From: Methylobacterium sp. J-090
Lineage (GTDB): Bacteria > Pseudomonadota > Alphaproteobacteria > Rhizobiales > Beijerinckiaceae
NCBI RefSeq assembly: GCF_022829345.1
Contig: NZ_JAKSXV010000035.1
Span: 62,001 to 126,000, forward strand
Direction of reading: 5' to 3'
DNA: 64,000 bases
Below, one piece after another: positions 19,094-29,116 of this stretch (positions within the stretch are counted from its first letter, which is position 1; each line of letters opens with the position of its first letter). The notes beneath the pieces are model-generated. The model saw nothing but the letters and a program-made list of their open reading frames with translations. It did not search any database and had not been told where the DNA came from. The translations under genes and the position numbers were made by a program.

Positions 19094-20698
19094 ATGGCCG
19101 TCGTCAGCGCCAACAGGCTCGAACTCCTGCAGATCGCCGAAGCAGTCGCGCGCGAAAAGGTGATCGACCGCTCCATCGTCATCGACGCCATGGAGGAGGC
19201 CATCGCCAAGGCCGCCCGCTCGCGCTACGGCGCCGAGACGGACGTCCATGCCGAGATCGACCCGAAGACGGGTGCGCTGCGCCTCTCGCGCCACCTCGTG
19301 GTGGTGGACCTCGTCGAGAACGACGCCCGCGAGGTCACCCTCGATCAGGCCCGGCGCTACAATCCCGGGGCGCTCGTCGGTGACGTGATCTCCGACACCC
19401 TGCCGCCGTTCGATTTCGGCCGCGTCGCGGCCCAGTCGGCCAAGCAGGTCATCGTCCAGAAGGTGCGCGACGCCGAGCGCGACCGCCAGTTCGACGAGTA
19501 CAAGGACCGCATCGGCGAGATCGTCAACGGCCTCGTCAAGCGCGTCGAGTACGGCAACGTCATCGTCGATCTCGGCCGTGGCGAGGGCATCGTGCGCCGC
19601 GACGAGATGATTCCCCGCGAGACCTTCCGTCCCGGCGACCGCATCCGCACCTACCTGTTCGACGTGCGCCGCGAGGTGCGCGGGCCGCAGATCTTCCTCT
19701 CGCGCTCGCACCCGCAATTCATGGCCAAGCTCTTCGGCCAGGAAGTCCCCGAGATCTACGACGGCATCGTCGAGGTGAAGGCGGTCGCCCGCGATCCGGG
19801 TTCCCGCGCCAAGATCGCGGTCATCTCGCGCGATGGGTCCATCGACCCCGTCGGCGCCTGCGTCGGCATGAGGGGTTCGCGCGTCCAGGCCGTCGTCGGC
19901 GAGCTCCAGGGCGAGAAGATCGACATCATCCCTTGGTCCGAGGATCAGGCGACCTTCATCGTCAACGCGCTCCAGCCGGCGGAAGTCGTCAAGGTCGTGC
20001 TCGACGAGGAGGCCGACCGCATCGAGGTGGTGGTGCCCGACGACCAGCTCTCGCTGGCCATCGGCCGCCGCGGCCAGAACGTGCGCCTCGCCTCGCAGCT
20101 CACCGGCTGGGACATCGACATCCTGACCGAGGCCGAGGAATCGGAGCGCCGCCAGAAGGAATTCGCCGAGCGCACCGCCGTGTTCATGGAAGCCCTCGAC
20201 GTCGACGAGACCGTCGGCCAGCTGCTCGCGGCCGAAGGGTTCCGGAACGTCGAGGAGATCGCCTACGTCGAGCCTGGCGAACTCGCCAACATCCAGGGCC
20301 TCGACGAGGAGAGCGGCACCGAGATCCAGGCCCGCGCCCAGGACCACCTCGCCCGCGTCGAGTCGGAGTTCGACGCCAAGCGCCAGGAGCTCGGCGTCCA
20401 GGACGAGCTGCGCGAGATCGACGGCATCACCACCCCGATGCTGGTGGCGCTCGGCGAGAACGACGTGAAGACCATCGAGGATCTGGCCGGCTGCGCCACC
20501 GACGACCTCGTCGGCTACACCGAGGGGCGCGGCCCCGAGGCGACGCGCCACGCCGGCTACCTCGACGGGTTCGAGGTCTCCCGCACGGAAGCCGAGGCCA
20601 TGGTCATGGCCGCCCGCGTCCATGCCGGCTGGATCGAGGCCCCGGCGGAGGCCGCCGAGGGCGAAGCCGAGGACGCCGAGGCGCCCGCCTCGGCCTGA
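19094..20698 (+). CDS. nusA: Transcription termination/antitermination protein NusA
   Basis: Binds RNA polymerase and modulates pausing, termination and antitermination. The 534 residues show the N-terminal polymerase-binding domain (to about 130), an S1 domain ([23 protein letters not shown]) and two KH domains ([14 protein letters not shown] and [18 protein letters not shown]). Two helix-hairpin-helix acidic repeats follow at the C-terminus, as in Gram-negative NusA. AAGGA lies nine bases before the ATG. It stands second in the rimP-nusA-ylxR-infB operon. Confidence 0.97.
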   Translation: MAVVSANRLELLQIAEAVAREKVIDRSIVIDAMEEAIAKAARSRYGAETDVHAEIDPKTGALRLSRHLVVVDLVENDAREVTLDQARRYNPGALVGDVISDTLPPFDFGRVAAQSAKQVIVQKVRDAERDRQFDEYKDRIGEIVNGLVKRVEYGNVIVDLGRGEGIVRRDEMIPRETFRPGDRIRTYLFDVRREVRGPQIFLSRSHPQFMAKLFGQEVPEIYDGIVEVKAVARDPGSRAKIAVISRDGSIDPVGACVGMRGSRVQAVVGELQGEKIDIIPWSEDQATFIVNALQPAEVVKVVLDEEADRIEVVVPDDQLSLAIGRRGQNVRLASQLTGWDIDILTEAEESERRQKEFAERTAVFMEALDVDETVGQLLAAEGFRNVEEIAYVEPGELANIQGLDEESGTEIQARAQDHLARVESEFDAKRQELGVQDELREIDGITTPMLVALGENDVKTIEDLAGCATDDLVGYTEGRGPEATRHAGYLDGFEVSRTEAEAMVMAARVHAGWIEAPAEAAEGEAEDAEAPASA

Positions 20699-20716
20699 TC
20701 GCCTATTTTCGACACT

Positions 20717-20753
20717 CGACGGAGGGAACGGGTGAACCCCGTCCCCTCCGTCG
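20717..20753 (+). terminator. Long hairpin between nusA and ylxR, possible attenuator or processing site
   Basis: A 16-position stem: CGACGGAGGG (20717-20726) with CCCTCCGTCG (20744-20753), one A-C mismatch, then ACGGG with CCCGT, loop TGAAC. The tail TCGTTTGCGTTT is a poor U-tract. It stands 19 bases after the nusA stop. Confidence 0.6.
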
Positions 20754-20793
20754 TCGTTTGCGTTTCACCGTTCTCCCGGAACCGTCCGCCGCC

Positions 20794-21612
20794 ATGGTCC
20801 CCCTCCCCGAAGATCCGACGGCCGAGGCGCCCGAGGCGGAGTTGAGCGATGCGCTCGATGCCGGGCTCGGTCGTGGCCGCCAGGGTGCGGAGCGGACCTG
20901 CCTCGTCACCCGGACCAAGCACCCGCCCGGAGATCTCATCCGATTCGTGCTCTCGCCCGACGGGGAGGTCGTAGCGGATCTGCGCGCCAAGCTCCCCGGG
21001 CGCGGCGCCTGGCTCACGCCGACACGGGCGGTGGTGGCCGAGGCCCTGAAGAAGCGGGTGTTCCAGCGGGCCTTCAAGACCAAGGACGCCGCCGCACCGG
21101 CCGACCTCGCCGACCGGATCGCCGAGGGCCTGCGCGCCGACCTGCGCCAATCCCTGTCGCTGGCCAACAAGGCCGGCTGCGTGGTCGCGGGCTTCGCCAA
21201 GGTCGAGGCCGCCATCGGTGACAAGGCCGGCGTCGCGGCGGTGATCCAGGCCCATGACGGCAGTGCGGACGGCCGCCGGAAGATCGCGGCGGCATTGCAC
21301 CGGCGCCATGCGGGTGCCATATCCCGCATTCCCGTCATCGAGAGCCTGTCCAATGAAGAATTGGGCGTGGCCTTGGGCCGGGATCATGTGATACATGCGG
21401 CTCTCGTCGCAGGAGTCGGGAGTTCCGGCTGCCTTGCGCGTTGGCGTCGGCTCCGCTCCTTCGAAGGTTTGGCGACGACGGCCGAGGAGGCCGGTTCAAC
21501 CCGTTATGGGCAGACCGCTTCCGATCTGCACGACGACGAAGTGACGGATTCGCCCGGCGCACAGCAGTTTGCCGGTTCACGGGACGATGGAAACCCTCAG
21601 GGTTTGGACTGA
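20794..21612 (+). CDS. ylxR: YlxR/DUF448 RNA-binding protein with L7Ae-like C-terminal domain
   Basis: Conserved nusA-infB operon protein. The N-terminal YlxR domain (about residues 28-105) carries the signature ERTCLVTRTKHPPGDLIRFV and the LPGRGAWL motif. The middle (about 118-205) resembles an L7Ae/L30e-like RNA-binding fold (LSLANKAGCVVAGFAKVEAAI). The last 40 residues look disordered. The protein is 272 residues from ATG 20794 and ends immediately before the infB ATG. RNA binding is expected from the family; the exact target is not known here. Confidence 0.88.
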   Translation: MVPLPEDPTAEAPEAELSDALDAGLGRGRQGAERTCLVTRTKHPPGDLIRFVLSPDGEVVADLRAKLPGRGAWLTPTRAVVAEALKKRVFQRAFKTKDAAAPADLADRIAEGLRADLRQSLSLANKAGCVVAGFAKVEAAIGDKAGVAAVIQAHDGSADGRRKIAAALHRRHAGAISRIPVIESLSNEELGVALGRDHVIHAALVAGVGSSGCLARWRRLRSFEGLATTAEEAGSTRYGQTASDLHDDEVTDSPGAQQFAGSRDDGNPQGLD

Positions 21613-24537
21613 ATGAGCGATACGAACAATCCGGGCGACAAGACGCAGGCGAGACCCCCTTCGAAGCCGCTGTCCTTGAAGCGCCCGATCGAGCAGGGAA
21701 CGGTGCGTCAAAGCTTCTCCCATGGCCGCACCAAGCAGGTCGTGGTCGAGACGGTGAAGCGCCGTGTCATCGGCGCGGCACCGGCCGCCCCCGTGCGGGA
21801 AACGACACCCGTCGCTCCGGCGACGCGCGTGGCGCCGCCTCCGCCCCCCGCCGCTCCCCGGCAGGCTCAGCGCTCGGCATCGGGCGTCGTGCTGCGCACG
21901 CTGAGCGAGCAGGAGAGCAACGCGCGTGCCGCGGCACTCGCCGACGCCAAGCGTCGCGAGGCGGAAGCCACGCAGCGCCTCGAGGCCGAGGCCGCCGCCG
22001 AGCGCGAGCGTCTGGCCGCCGAGCAGCGGGAGCGGGAGGCTGCCGAAGCGCGCAAGCGCGACGAGGAAGCCCGCCGCCGCCAGGACGAAGAGGCTCGCTT
22101 GGCCGCAGCCGAGGAGGCACGTCGTGCCACCGAAGAGGCTGCCGAGAAAGCTTCGAAGTCCGCCGATCCCGAAGTCGCGCCCGTGACCGCGGCGGCCCCC
22201 GCCGTGTCCAAAACGGCGCCGATGCCGGCTGCACCCACCATCGTGCGCGCTCCCCCGGCCGCCCCGCGCGCGCCGGCGGCTCCCGCTGCTGCATCTTCGG
22301 CTCCGGCGCGCCCCGCGGCGGCCGCCGCTCCCGCGGCCCGTCCGCCCCTGACCGCACGCCCGGCCTCCTCGGAGCCGCGCAAGACGATCACGGCCGACGT
22401 CCGCAAGCCGCGCGACCTCAACTTCATGGCTCGTCCCGCCCCGGCCCCAGAGCCGGAGCCGACGACGCCGACGACGGCCACCGCCGCACGCCCGGCCGGT
22501 GCCGCCACGACGGCCCGGACCCCGGGCCGTCCCCAGGCCGCCGAGGAGGAGAACGAGCAGAAGCGCGTCATCCGTCGCCCCGGCATGCCGCTCAAGATCA
22601 TCACGCCGCCCAAGACCCCGAAGCAGCCGGGCGGCGACCGGAACCGTGGCCGCCTCACCATCGCCACGGCGACCTCGGGCGAGGACGAGCGCACGCGCTC
22701 CGTCGCCTCGTTCCGCCGTCGCCAGCAGCGCATGAGCGGCAACCGTCACGTCGAGCAGAAAGAGAAGCTCTCGCGCGAGGTGACGATCCCGGAGACGATC
22801 ACGATCCAGGAACTCGCCAACCGCATGTCGGAGCGGGCCGTGGACGTCATCCGGCTGCTCATGAAGCAGGGCGAGATCCACAAGATCACCGACGTGATCG
22901 ATTCGGATTCCGCGCAGCTCATCGCTGAGGAACTCGGTCACACTGTGCGCCGCGTCGCGGAATCGGATGTCGAGGAAGGCCTGTTCAGCGACGAGCCGGA
23001 CCTGGAGGAGGATCTCGATCCCCGTCCCCCCGTCGTCACGATCATGGGTCACGTCGATCACGGCAAGACGTCGCTGCTCGACGCGATCCGCAAGACCACG
23101 GTGGTGTCCGGCGAGGCCGGTGGCATCACCCAGCATATCGGTGCCTATCAGGTGTCCACGCCCTCGGGCGACATGGTCACCTTCATCGACACCCCCGGCC
23201 ACGCTGCCTTCACCTCTATGCGTGCCCGTGGCGCCAAGGTGACGGACGTCGTCGTACTCGTGGTGGCGGCCGATGACGGCGTCATGCCCCAGACGGTGGA
23301 GGCGATCTCTCACGCCAAGGCGGCCGGCGTGCCGCTCATCGTGGCGATCAACAAGATCGACAAGCCCGACGCGAACCCGCAGCGGGTCCGCACCGAGCTG
23401 CTGCAGCACGACATCCAGGTCGAGTCGATGGGCGGCGAGACCCTCGAGTTCGAGGTCTCGGCCAAGACCGGTGACGGTCTGCCGGATCTTCTGGAGGGTC
23501 TGCAGCTCCAGGCCGAAATCTTGAACCTGCGCGCCAACGAAGCGCGTGACGGCGAGGGCACGGTCATCGAGGCCAAGCTCGATCGCGGTCGCGGCCCCGT
23601 CGCCACCGTGCTCGTGCAGCGCGGCACCCTGTTCACCGGCGACATCGTCGTGGCCGGCGCCGAGTGGGGCCGCGTGCGCGCCCTCATCGACGACAAGGGC
23701 GAGAACGTCCCCTATGCGGGGCCGTCGGTCCCCGTCGAGGTGCTCGGCTTCAACGGTACGCCGGATGCGGGCGACCGCGTCGCGGTGGTTCCGAACGAGG
23801 CCCGTGCCCGCGAGGTCACCGAGTACCGTGCCCGTCAGAAGCGTGAGCGTCTGGCGGCTCGTACGGGCGGCGCCAACCGCTCGCTCGTCGACATGATGCG
23901 CGACCTCAAGGAGGGCGCCGGCCGCAAGGAACTCGCGCTCGTCGTCAAGGGCGACGTGCAGGGTTCGGTCGAGGCCATCAACGGCGCCCTGGAGAAGCTC
24001 GGGAACGACGAGGTGTCGGCGCGCATCCTGCTCGCCGGTGTCGGCGGCATCACCGAGTCGGATATCACCCTGGCGGAGGCCTCCAAGGCCGTCGTCATCG
24101 GCTTCAACGTCCGGGCGCACAAGGAAGCCCGGGAGTCGGCCGAGCGCAACGGCGTCGAGATCCGCTACTACAACATCATCTACGATCTGGTGGATGACAT
24201 TAAGTCGACCCTGTCGGGCATGCTGCCGCCGACGCTCCGCGAGGAGCGGCTGGGCGAAGCCCAGATCCTGCAGATCTTCGACGTGTCGAAGGTCGGCAAG
24301 ATCGCCGGTTGCCGCGTCACCGACGGTGTCGTCCAGCGTGGCGCCCACGTCCGCCTCATCCGCGACAGCGTGGTCATCCACGAGGGCAAGCTCTCGCAGC
24401 TCAAGCGCCTCAAGGACGACGCCAAGGAAGTCATCTCCGGCTACGAGTGCGGTATGTCGTTCGAGAACTTCCAGGACATGCGGGCCGGCGACACCATCGA
24501 GTGCTACCGGGTCGAGGAGATCCGCCGCACGCTCTGA
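21613..24537 (+). CDS. infB: Translation initiation factor IF-2
   Basis: GTPase that brings initiator tRNA to the 30S subunit. The 974 residues have a long alphaproteobacterial N-terminus: a charged helix rich in Ala, Glu and Arg (about 95-190) and Ala/Pro-rich linkers. An IF2 N-terminal motif [16 protein letters not shown] sits near 394. The GTPase core starts near residue 478 with [11 protein letters not shown], then [16 protein letters not shown] and NKIDKP. The C-terminal domains end with [14 protein letters not shown]. The ATG follows the ylxR stop directly, so translation is coupled. Confidence 0.98.
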   Translation: MSDTNNPGDKTQARPPSKPLSLKRPIEQGTVRQSFSHGRTKQVVVETVKRRVIGAAPAAPVRETTPVAPATRVAPPPPPAAPRQAQRSASGVVLRTLSEQESNARAAALADAKRREAEATQRLEAEAAAERERLAAEQREREAAEARKRDEEARRRQDEEARLAAAEEARRATEEAAEKASKSADPEVAPVTAAAPAVSKTAPMPAAPTIVRAPPAAPRAPAAPAAASSAPARPAAAAAPAARPPLTARPASSEPRKTITADVRKPRDLNFMARPAPAPEPEPTTPTTATAARPAGAATTARTPGRPQAAEEENEQKRVIRRPGMPLKIITPPKTPKQPGGDRNRGRLTIATATSGEDERTRSVASFRRRQQRMSGNRHVEQKEKLSREVTIPETITIQELANRMSERAVDVIRLLMKQGEIHKITDVIDSDSAQLIAEELGHTVRRVAESDVEEGLFSDEPDLEEDLDPRPPVVTIMGHVDHGKTSLLDAIRKTTVVSGEAGGITQHIGAYQVSTPSGDMVTFIDTPGHAAFTSMRARGAKVTDVVVLVVAADDGVMPQTVEAISHAKAAGVPLIVAINKIDKPDANPQRVRTELLQHDIQVESMGGETLEFEVSAKTGDGLPDLLEGLQLQAEILNLRANEARDGEGTVIEAKLDRGRGPVATVLVQRGTLFTGDIVVAGAEWGRVRALIDDKGENVPYAGPSVPVEVLGFNGTPDAGDRVAVVPNEARAREVTEYRARQKRERLAARTGGANRSLVDMMRDLKEGAGRKELALVVKGDVQGSVEAINGALEKLGNDEVSARILLAGVGGITESDITLAEASKAVVIGFNVRAHKEARESAERNGVEIRYYNIIYDLVDDIKSTLSGMLPPTLREERLGEAQILQIFDVSKVGKIAGCRVTDGVVQRGAHVRLIRDSVVIHEGKLSQLKRLKDDAKEVISGYECGMSFENFQDMRAGDTIECYRVEEIRRTL

Positions 24538-24563
24538 CGCGCCGCGACGGACACGGTTTGATC

Positions 24564-24595
24564 AAGGGCCGCAGCCTCGCGTTGCGGCCCTTTTT
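24564..24595 (+). terminator. Intrinsic terminator after infB
   Basis: AAGGGCCGCA (24564-24573) pairs with TGCGGCCCTT (24583-24592), 9-base loop, followed by five T (24591-24595). It is 27 bases after the infB stop and should end the rimP-infB transcript. Confidence 0.85.
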
Positions 24596-24724
24596 CGTCG
24601 CGGGGAAGCGATTAAGATTAAGGGAGAGTTTCCCCGGTCTCGGGCTCTTGCTGGACGGACGGCCATCCCGCGCTGGACTAATGTGCGAAAGAGCGAACCA
24701 TCCCCGGGTTCGGCGGAGCCATCG

Positions 24725-25600
24725 ATGCTGCAATCCTACGCCCTGCGGCGGGCGCTGAAAGACGGAAAGTACCGGAAGATCTTCGTTGAGCGGCTGACCG
24801 AGCCGCTGCATCTGAACGTCATCTCGGCGGGCGTCGCCCTGTTCGGCAGCTACCCGACGAAGGTCGCCTTCGACCTCGTGGTGCGCCAGCAATACGCTTA
24901 CCCGATCCTGTTCGCTGCGGAATCCGCTAGGAAGCTCGGCCTCAAGCGGATCGCCGTTCTCGAATTCGGCGTGGCAACGGGGGCCGGCCTTCTCAACATG
25001 TGCGAGCTCGCCGCGCACACGGAAGCCGCCACCGGCGTCGCCATCGACGTCGTCGGCTTCGACACCGGCACCGGCATGCCCCCGGCCGTGGATCATCGCG
25101 ACCTCCCGGAGTATTTCCAGGAGGGCGATTATCCGATGGATTTCGAGGCCCTGCGCCGCTCCCTACCGGCGCGCTGCCGCCTCCTCATCGGCGACGTCGC
25201 CGAAACGATCCCGGGCTATCTCGCGAGCGTGGGATCGGACGCCCCCATCGGCTTCGTCGCGGTGGACGTTGACTATTACTCCTCCACCGTTCGGACCCTG
25301 CCGATCCTCGACGGCGCGCCCGACCGATACCTGCCCATCGTCCCCGTCTACCTCGACGATGTCGCCATGGACGGCTGCAATCCGTGGAACGGCGAACTCC
25401 TGGCCGTGGCCGAATTCAACGCCGCTCACCCCTTGCGCAAGATCGCGCCGTTCAATCTCCTGCGCTCGAAGCGCATCTTCAAGAACGCCCAATGGATCGA
25501 CCGGATGTTCGCCGCGCACATCCACGATCACCCGGCCCGCACCCCGGCCACGGCGAAACGTGCGCAACAGGCCTATATCCAGAACGAGTATTTGCGTTAA
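24725..25600 (+). CDS. Probable class I SAM-dependent methyltransferase of unknown substrate
   Basis: A 291-residue protein with a Rossmann-type motif [18 protein letters not shown], near residue 80. [11 protein letters not shown] (motif II region) follows, then [12 protein letters not shown] near 180. The order fits sugar or macrolide O-methyltransferase-like proteins, but I cannot assign a substrate. It is preceded by the infB terminator and followed by 179 bases before rbfA, so it is probably transcribed alone. The gene separates infB from rbfA, which are often adjacent in bacteria. Confidence 0.65.
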   Translation: MLQSYALRRALKDGKYRKIFVERLTEPLHLNVISAGVALFGSYPTKVAFDLVVRQQYAYPILFAAESARKLGLKRIAVLEFGVATGAGLLNMCELAAHTEAATGVAIDVVGFDTGTGMPPAVDHRDLPEYFQEGDYPMDFEALRRSLPARCRLLIGDVAETIPGYLASVGSDAPIGFVAVDVDYYSSTVRTLPILDGAPDRYLPIVPVYLDDVAMDGCNPWNGELLAVAEFNAAHPLRKIAPFNLLRSKRIFKNAQWIDRMFAAHIHDHPARTPATAKRAQQAYIQNEYLR

Positions 25601-25779
25601 GAGAGCGCCTTCGACATCCGCTTCGGTCTGGCCGGCTTCCGTCTCCGTACGGCGGCGCATCGACCCTCCGTATCAGCGACGCTCCGCTGGCGGCCACCCC
25701 GCGATTGCCCCCGTCAAACGGTGGGCGGATCGGGTCCGGCCGCCATCCGGCCGTTTCGACAAGACGATCAGAACCGTTC

Positions 25780-26208
25780 ATGGCCCAGAGACAGACCCCG
25801 ACCGGACCGACGCAGCGCCAGCAGCGCGTGGCCGAGTTGATTCGCCACGCCATCGCGGAGGTGCTTCAGCGCGGAGATATCCAGGACCCGGTGCTGAGCG
25901 CGCACGTCATCACCGTACCGGAGGTCCGCATGTCGACGGACCTCAAGCTCGCCACGGCCTACATCATGCCGCTCGGCGGCCAGAACGAGGCGCCGGTGAT
26001 CGCCGCCCTGGAGCGCAACAAGAAGGCCCTGCGCCAGGAGGTGGCGCGCCGGGTGAATCTCAAGTTCGCACCCGACCTGCGCTTCCTGCGCGATGCGACC
26101 TTCGACGAGGCCGACCGGATCGACGCCCTCCTGCGCACGGACAAGGTCCGGCGCGACCTCGAAGCGCAGAAGCTCGACGGGGACGATTCGGACCCCGAGG
26201 CGGCCTGA
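25780..26208 (+). CDS. rbfA: 30S ribosome-binding factor RbfA
   Basis: Cold-adaptation and maturation factor that binds the 17S rRNA precursor in the 30S subunit. The 142 residues show [46 protein letters not shown] and [23 protein letters not shown], the complete KH-like RbfA domain. The start ATG 25780 is in the expected place; longer open frame upstream is not family sequence. Confidence 0.95.
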   Translation: MAQRQTPTGPTQRQQRVAELIRHAIAEVLQRGDIQDPVLSAHVITVPEVRMSTDLKLATAYIMPLGGQNEAPVIAALERNKKALRQEVARRVNLKFAPDLRFLRDATFDEADRIDALLRTDKVRRDLEAQKLDGDDSDPEAA

Positions 26209-26347
26209 TCCCCGACCGGCAGAACGCCAGCGCAGGCGTCGGGCGTTCCGCCAGGGAATGCCAAGCGTTCCCGCGCGACTTTTTTTCAGACATGAAGACC
26301 GGGCGGCCCTGGCCCCACGCGCGCCCCGTCCCTCGACCGAGGACAGC

Positions 26348-27391
26348 ATGACCCACGATACGACCATCGAATCCCCCGATGAGGCCGCTTCTGCGCCCCT
26401 CGGCGCGGATGACACGGCCGACACCGCCCGCCCGACCGAAGGCCGCCGCCCGCCGCGCGCGGGCCCACGTCCCGACCGGCCCAAGCGCCGCGACGTCAAC
26501 GGCTGGGTCATCCTCGACAAGGGGGTCGGCATGACCTCGACCCACGCGGTGGCGGTGGTGAAGCGTGCCTTCAACGCCAAGAAGGCGGGCCATGCCGGCA
26601 CCCTCGACCCCCTGGCGTCGGGCATCCTGCCCATCGCCCTCGGCGAGGCGACCAAGACGGTGCCGTTCGTGATGGACGGCCGCAAGGCCTACGTCTTCAC
26701 GGTGACCTGGGGCATCGAGACGGACACGGACGACGCGGAGGGGCGCCCCGTCGCCACGAGCGACAGCCGGCCCGAGCGCGGGGCCGTGGAGGCCGCGTTG
26801 CCGAGCTTCGTCGGCGCCATCGAGCAGGTGCCGCCGCGCTACTCGGCCATCAAGATCGCCGGGGAGCGGGCCTACGACCTCGCCCGCGACGGCGAGGTGG
26901 TGGAACTCGTGGCCCGCCCCGTCCAGATCGACCACCTCGCCGTGGTGGAGCACGACGGCCAGCGCACGGTGATCGAGGCCCAGTGCGGCAAGGGGACCTA
27001 TGTCCGGGCGCTCGCCCGCGACCTCGGACGGATGCTCGGCTGCTACGGTCACGTCTCGGCCCTGCGCCGTACCCGGGTCGGCCCCTTCGCCGAGGCCGAG
27101 TCCTGCGTCGTCGCCACCCTCGAGGAGGCCGGCCCCGACGGGAACGGTCCGCACCTGCATCCCGTGGAGACGGCGCTCGACGCAGTCCCGTCCGTGCCGG
27201 TCTCGCGCGACATGGCGCTTCGCCTCATGCGCGGCCAGCCGGTGATCCTGCGCGGGCGCGACGCGCCGGTCGAGGGCAAGGCCTTCGCCACCTGCGGCGG
27301 CATCCTCGTGGCGGTGGGCGATGTCGAGCGCGGCGAACTCGTGCCGCACCGAGTGTTCCACCTCGGCGGTACCGCGCCCCAACGGGGCTGA
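26348..27391 (+). CDS. truB: tRNA pseudouridine(55) synthase TruB
   Basis: Makes pseudouridine 55 in the T-loop of tRNAs. The 347 residues have [18 protein letters not shown], the catalytic motif [19 protein letters not shown] with the catalytic Asp, [37 protein letters not shown] and [16 protein letters not shown] 45-residue disordered N-terminal extension precedes the domain. GAGGAC upstream of ATG 26348 supports the start. It follows rbfA as in many bacteria. Confidence 0.96.
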   Translation: MTHDTTIESPDEAASAPLGADDTADTARPTEGRRPPRAGPRPDRPKRRDVNGWVILDKGVGMTSTHAVAVVKRAFNAKKAGHAGTLDPLASGILPIALGEATKTVPFVMDGRKAYVFTVTWGIETDTDDAEGRPVATSDSRPERGAVEAALPSFVGAIEQVPPRYSAIKIAGERAYDLARDGEVVELVARPVQIDHLAVVEHDGQRTVIEAQCGKGTYVRALARDLGRMLGCYGHVSALRRTRVGPFAEAESCVVATLEEAGPDGNGPHLHPVETALDAVPSVPVSRDMALRLMRGQPVILRGRDAPVEGKAFATCGGILVAVGDVERGELVPHRVFHLGGTAPQRG

Positions 27392-27411
27392 TCGAACTCG
27401 AACCGGGCGCC

Positions 27412-28581
27412 CTACCGCAGGGGCAGCCCGGTCTCGATGACCCGCGCCCACAGCGACGCACCGTAGGGCGCCGCCGCATCGCAGAAGTCGTAGTCCGGAT
27501 GGTGCAGGCCGGCGCTGTCGCCGTTGCCGAGGAAGATGTAGGCGCCGGGGCGGTGGGCGAGCATGTAGGAAAAGTCCTCGGCCGCCATCATCGGCGCCAC
27601 GGCGCGATCGACCCGCTCCTCGCCAACGATCCCGGCCGCCACGTCGGCGATGAAATCCGTCTCCGCCGGGTGGTTCTCGGTCACCGGGTAGCCGCTGCCG
27701 AACACGATGGTCCCGCGGGCACCGAAGGCGGCGGCGACGTTGCCGACGATCCCTTCGATCCGGCCCTGGACCAGGGTACGTACGGGCTTCGACAGGGCCC
27801 GCATGGTCCCGCGCAGGGTCACGCATTGCGGCAGCACGTTGAAGGTCTCGCCGGCTTCCAGGGTACAGACCGAGACCACGGCGCTGTCGAGGGGATCGAC
27901 GGAGCGCGCGACGACGGATTGCAGGGCCACCACGATGTGGCTCGCCACCAGCACGCTGTCGATGGCGGCGTGCGGCTGGGCGGCGTGGCCGCCCTTGCCC
28001 TCCACCGTGATGGTGAAGCGGTCGGTGGAGGCCATGATCGGGCCGGGCCGGATGGCGAAATGCCCGAGCGCCAGGCCCGGAATGTTGTGCAGGCCGTAGA
28101 CGGTGTCGATGCCGAAGCGCTCCATGAGGCCATCGCGGACCATGGCCTCGCCGCCGCCGCCGCCCTCCTCCGCCGGCTGGAAGATCATCACCGCCGTCCC
28201 GTCGAAATCGCGGGTCTCGGTGAGGTAGCGCGCCGCGCCGAGCAGCATGGCGGTGTGGCCATCGTGTCCGCAGGCATGCATCGTCCCGGGGTTCGTCGAG
28301 CGGTAGGGCAGGTCGCGCACCTCCTGGATCGGAAGGGCATCCATGTCGGCGCGCAGGCCGATGGCCCGGTTCGAGCCGTGCGCCCGCCCCCGGATCACCC
28401 CGACGACGCCGGTGCGGCCGATGTCGGTGACGACCTCATCGCAGCCGAAGGCCCGAAGCTTGTCGGCGACGAAGCCGGCCGTGCGGTGGACGTCGTATTG
28501 CAGTTCCGGATGGGCGTGCAGATCGTGGCGCCACGCGGTGATTTCCGGTGCCAGGGCTGCGATCCGGTCGAGGACGGGCAT
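27412..28581 (-). CDS. M20 family amidohydrolase/peptidase (hippurate hydrolase-like)
   Basis: Zinc hydrolase of N-acyl amino acids or similar amides, 389 residues. Seen: WRHDLHAHPEL, GLRADMDALPI, MHACGHDGHTAMLLGAA, IFQPAEEGGGGGEAM (catalytic Glu), the dimerisation domain around EGKGGHAAQPH and the C-terminal AEDFSYML metal site. These are all residues expected of the HipO/AbgB group. The substrate cannot be told. It is convergent with truB, with 20 bases between. Confidence 0.92.
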   Translation of the reverse strand: MPVLDRIAALAPEITAWRHDLHAHPELQYDVHRTAGFVADKLRAFGCDEVVTDIGRTGVVGVIRGRAHGSNRAIGLRADMDALPIQEVRDLPYRSTNPGTMHACGHDGHTAMLLGAARYLTETRDFDGTAVMIFQPAEEGGGGGEAMVRDGLMERFGIDTVYGLHNIPGLALGHFAIRPGPIMASTDRFTITVEGKGGHAAQPHAAIDSVLVASHIVVALQSVVARSVDPLDSAVVSVCTLEAGETFNVLPQCVTLRGTMRALSKPVRTLVQGRIEGIVGNVAAAFGARGTIVFGSGYPVTENHPAETDFIADVAAGIVGEERVDRAVAPMMAAEDFSYMLAHRPGAYIFLGNGDSAGLHHPDYDFCDAAAPYGASLWARVIETGLPLR

Positions 28582-28663
28582 GGGGCTGACTTTCGAGAGG
28601 CAAGAACTCTCAGGGCGGGCGTCGTTCGCAAGCGATCCAGCAAACAAGGGGCCAGACGCGCGG

Positions 28664-29116
28664 TCAATGCCGCGCCCCCCCGAATCCACCGCGTGGCGCC
28701 GTATGCGGCGGGGGATCATCGCCCGCGAGATCATCCAGGATCGGACAATCGGGGTGGGCGTCGCCACCGCAATGCTCGGCGAGTCGGCTCAAGGTCCGGG
28801 CCATGCCCTCAAGGGCGGCGATGCGCCGGCGCAGGTCCGCCACGTGGTCCAGGGCGAGGGCCTTCACCTCGGCGCTCGCACGCGCGCGGTCGCGCCACAG
28901 GGCGAGGAGCGTCCGGATGTCCTCCACGGAGAAGCCGAGGTCGCGGGACCGCCGGATGAAGCGCAGGGCGTGGAGATCGGACGGCGCGTAGAGACGGTAG
29001 CCGCCCGGCGTGCGGGCGGCGGGCGCGACGAGGCCGGTCTCCTCGTAGTAGCGGATCATCTTGGCCGAGACGCCCGTGACGCGGGCCGCCTCGCCGATGG
29101 TGACGGGATCGCTCAT
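28664..29116 (-). CDS. cueR: Copper-responsive MerR family regulator CueR
   Basis: A 150-residue MerR-type activator. It has an N-terminal helix-turn-helix (TIGEAARVTGVSAKMIRYYEETGL), dimerisation helix (VKALALDHVADLRRRIAALE) and the metal loop CGGDAHPDC, giving the Cys-X7-Cys that binds Cu(I)/Ag(I). The ATG overlaps the copA stop by four bases, so regulator and pump are in one operon and regulated by the operator before copA. The C-terminus has 15 Pro/Gly-rich extra residues. Confidence 0.93.
   Translation of the reverse strand: MSDPVTIGEAARVTGVSAKMIRYYEETGLVAPAARTPGGYRLYAPSDLHALRFIRRSRDLGFSVEDIRTLLALWRDRARASAEVKALALDHVADLRRRIAALEGMARTLSRLAEHCGGDAHPDCPILDDLAGDDPPPHTAPRGGFGGARH

Noticed and set aside
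21577..24381. 934-codon minus-strand frame opposite infB
   Set aside because: Covers the whole infB gene; low-complexity composition and no ribosome-binding site.
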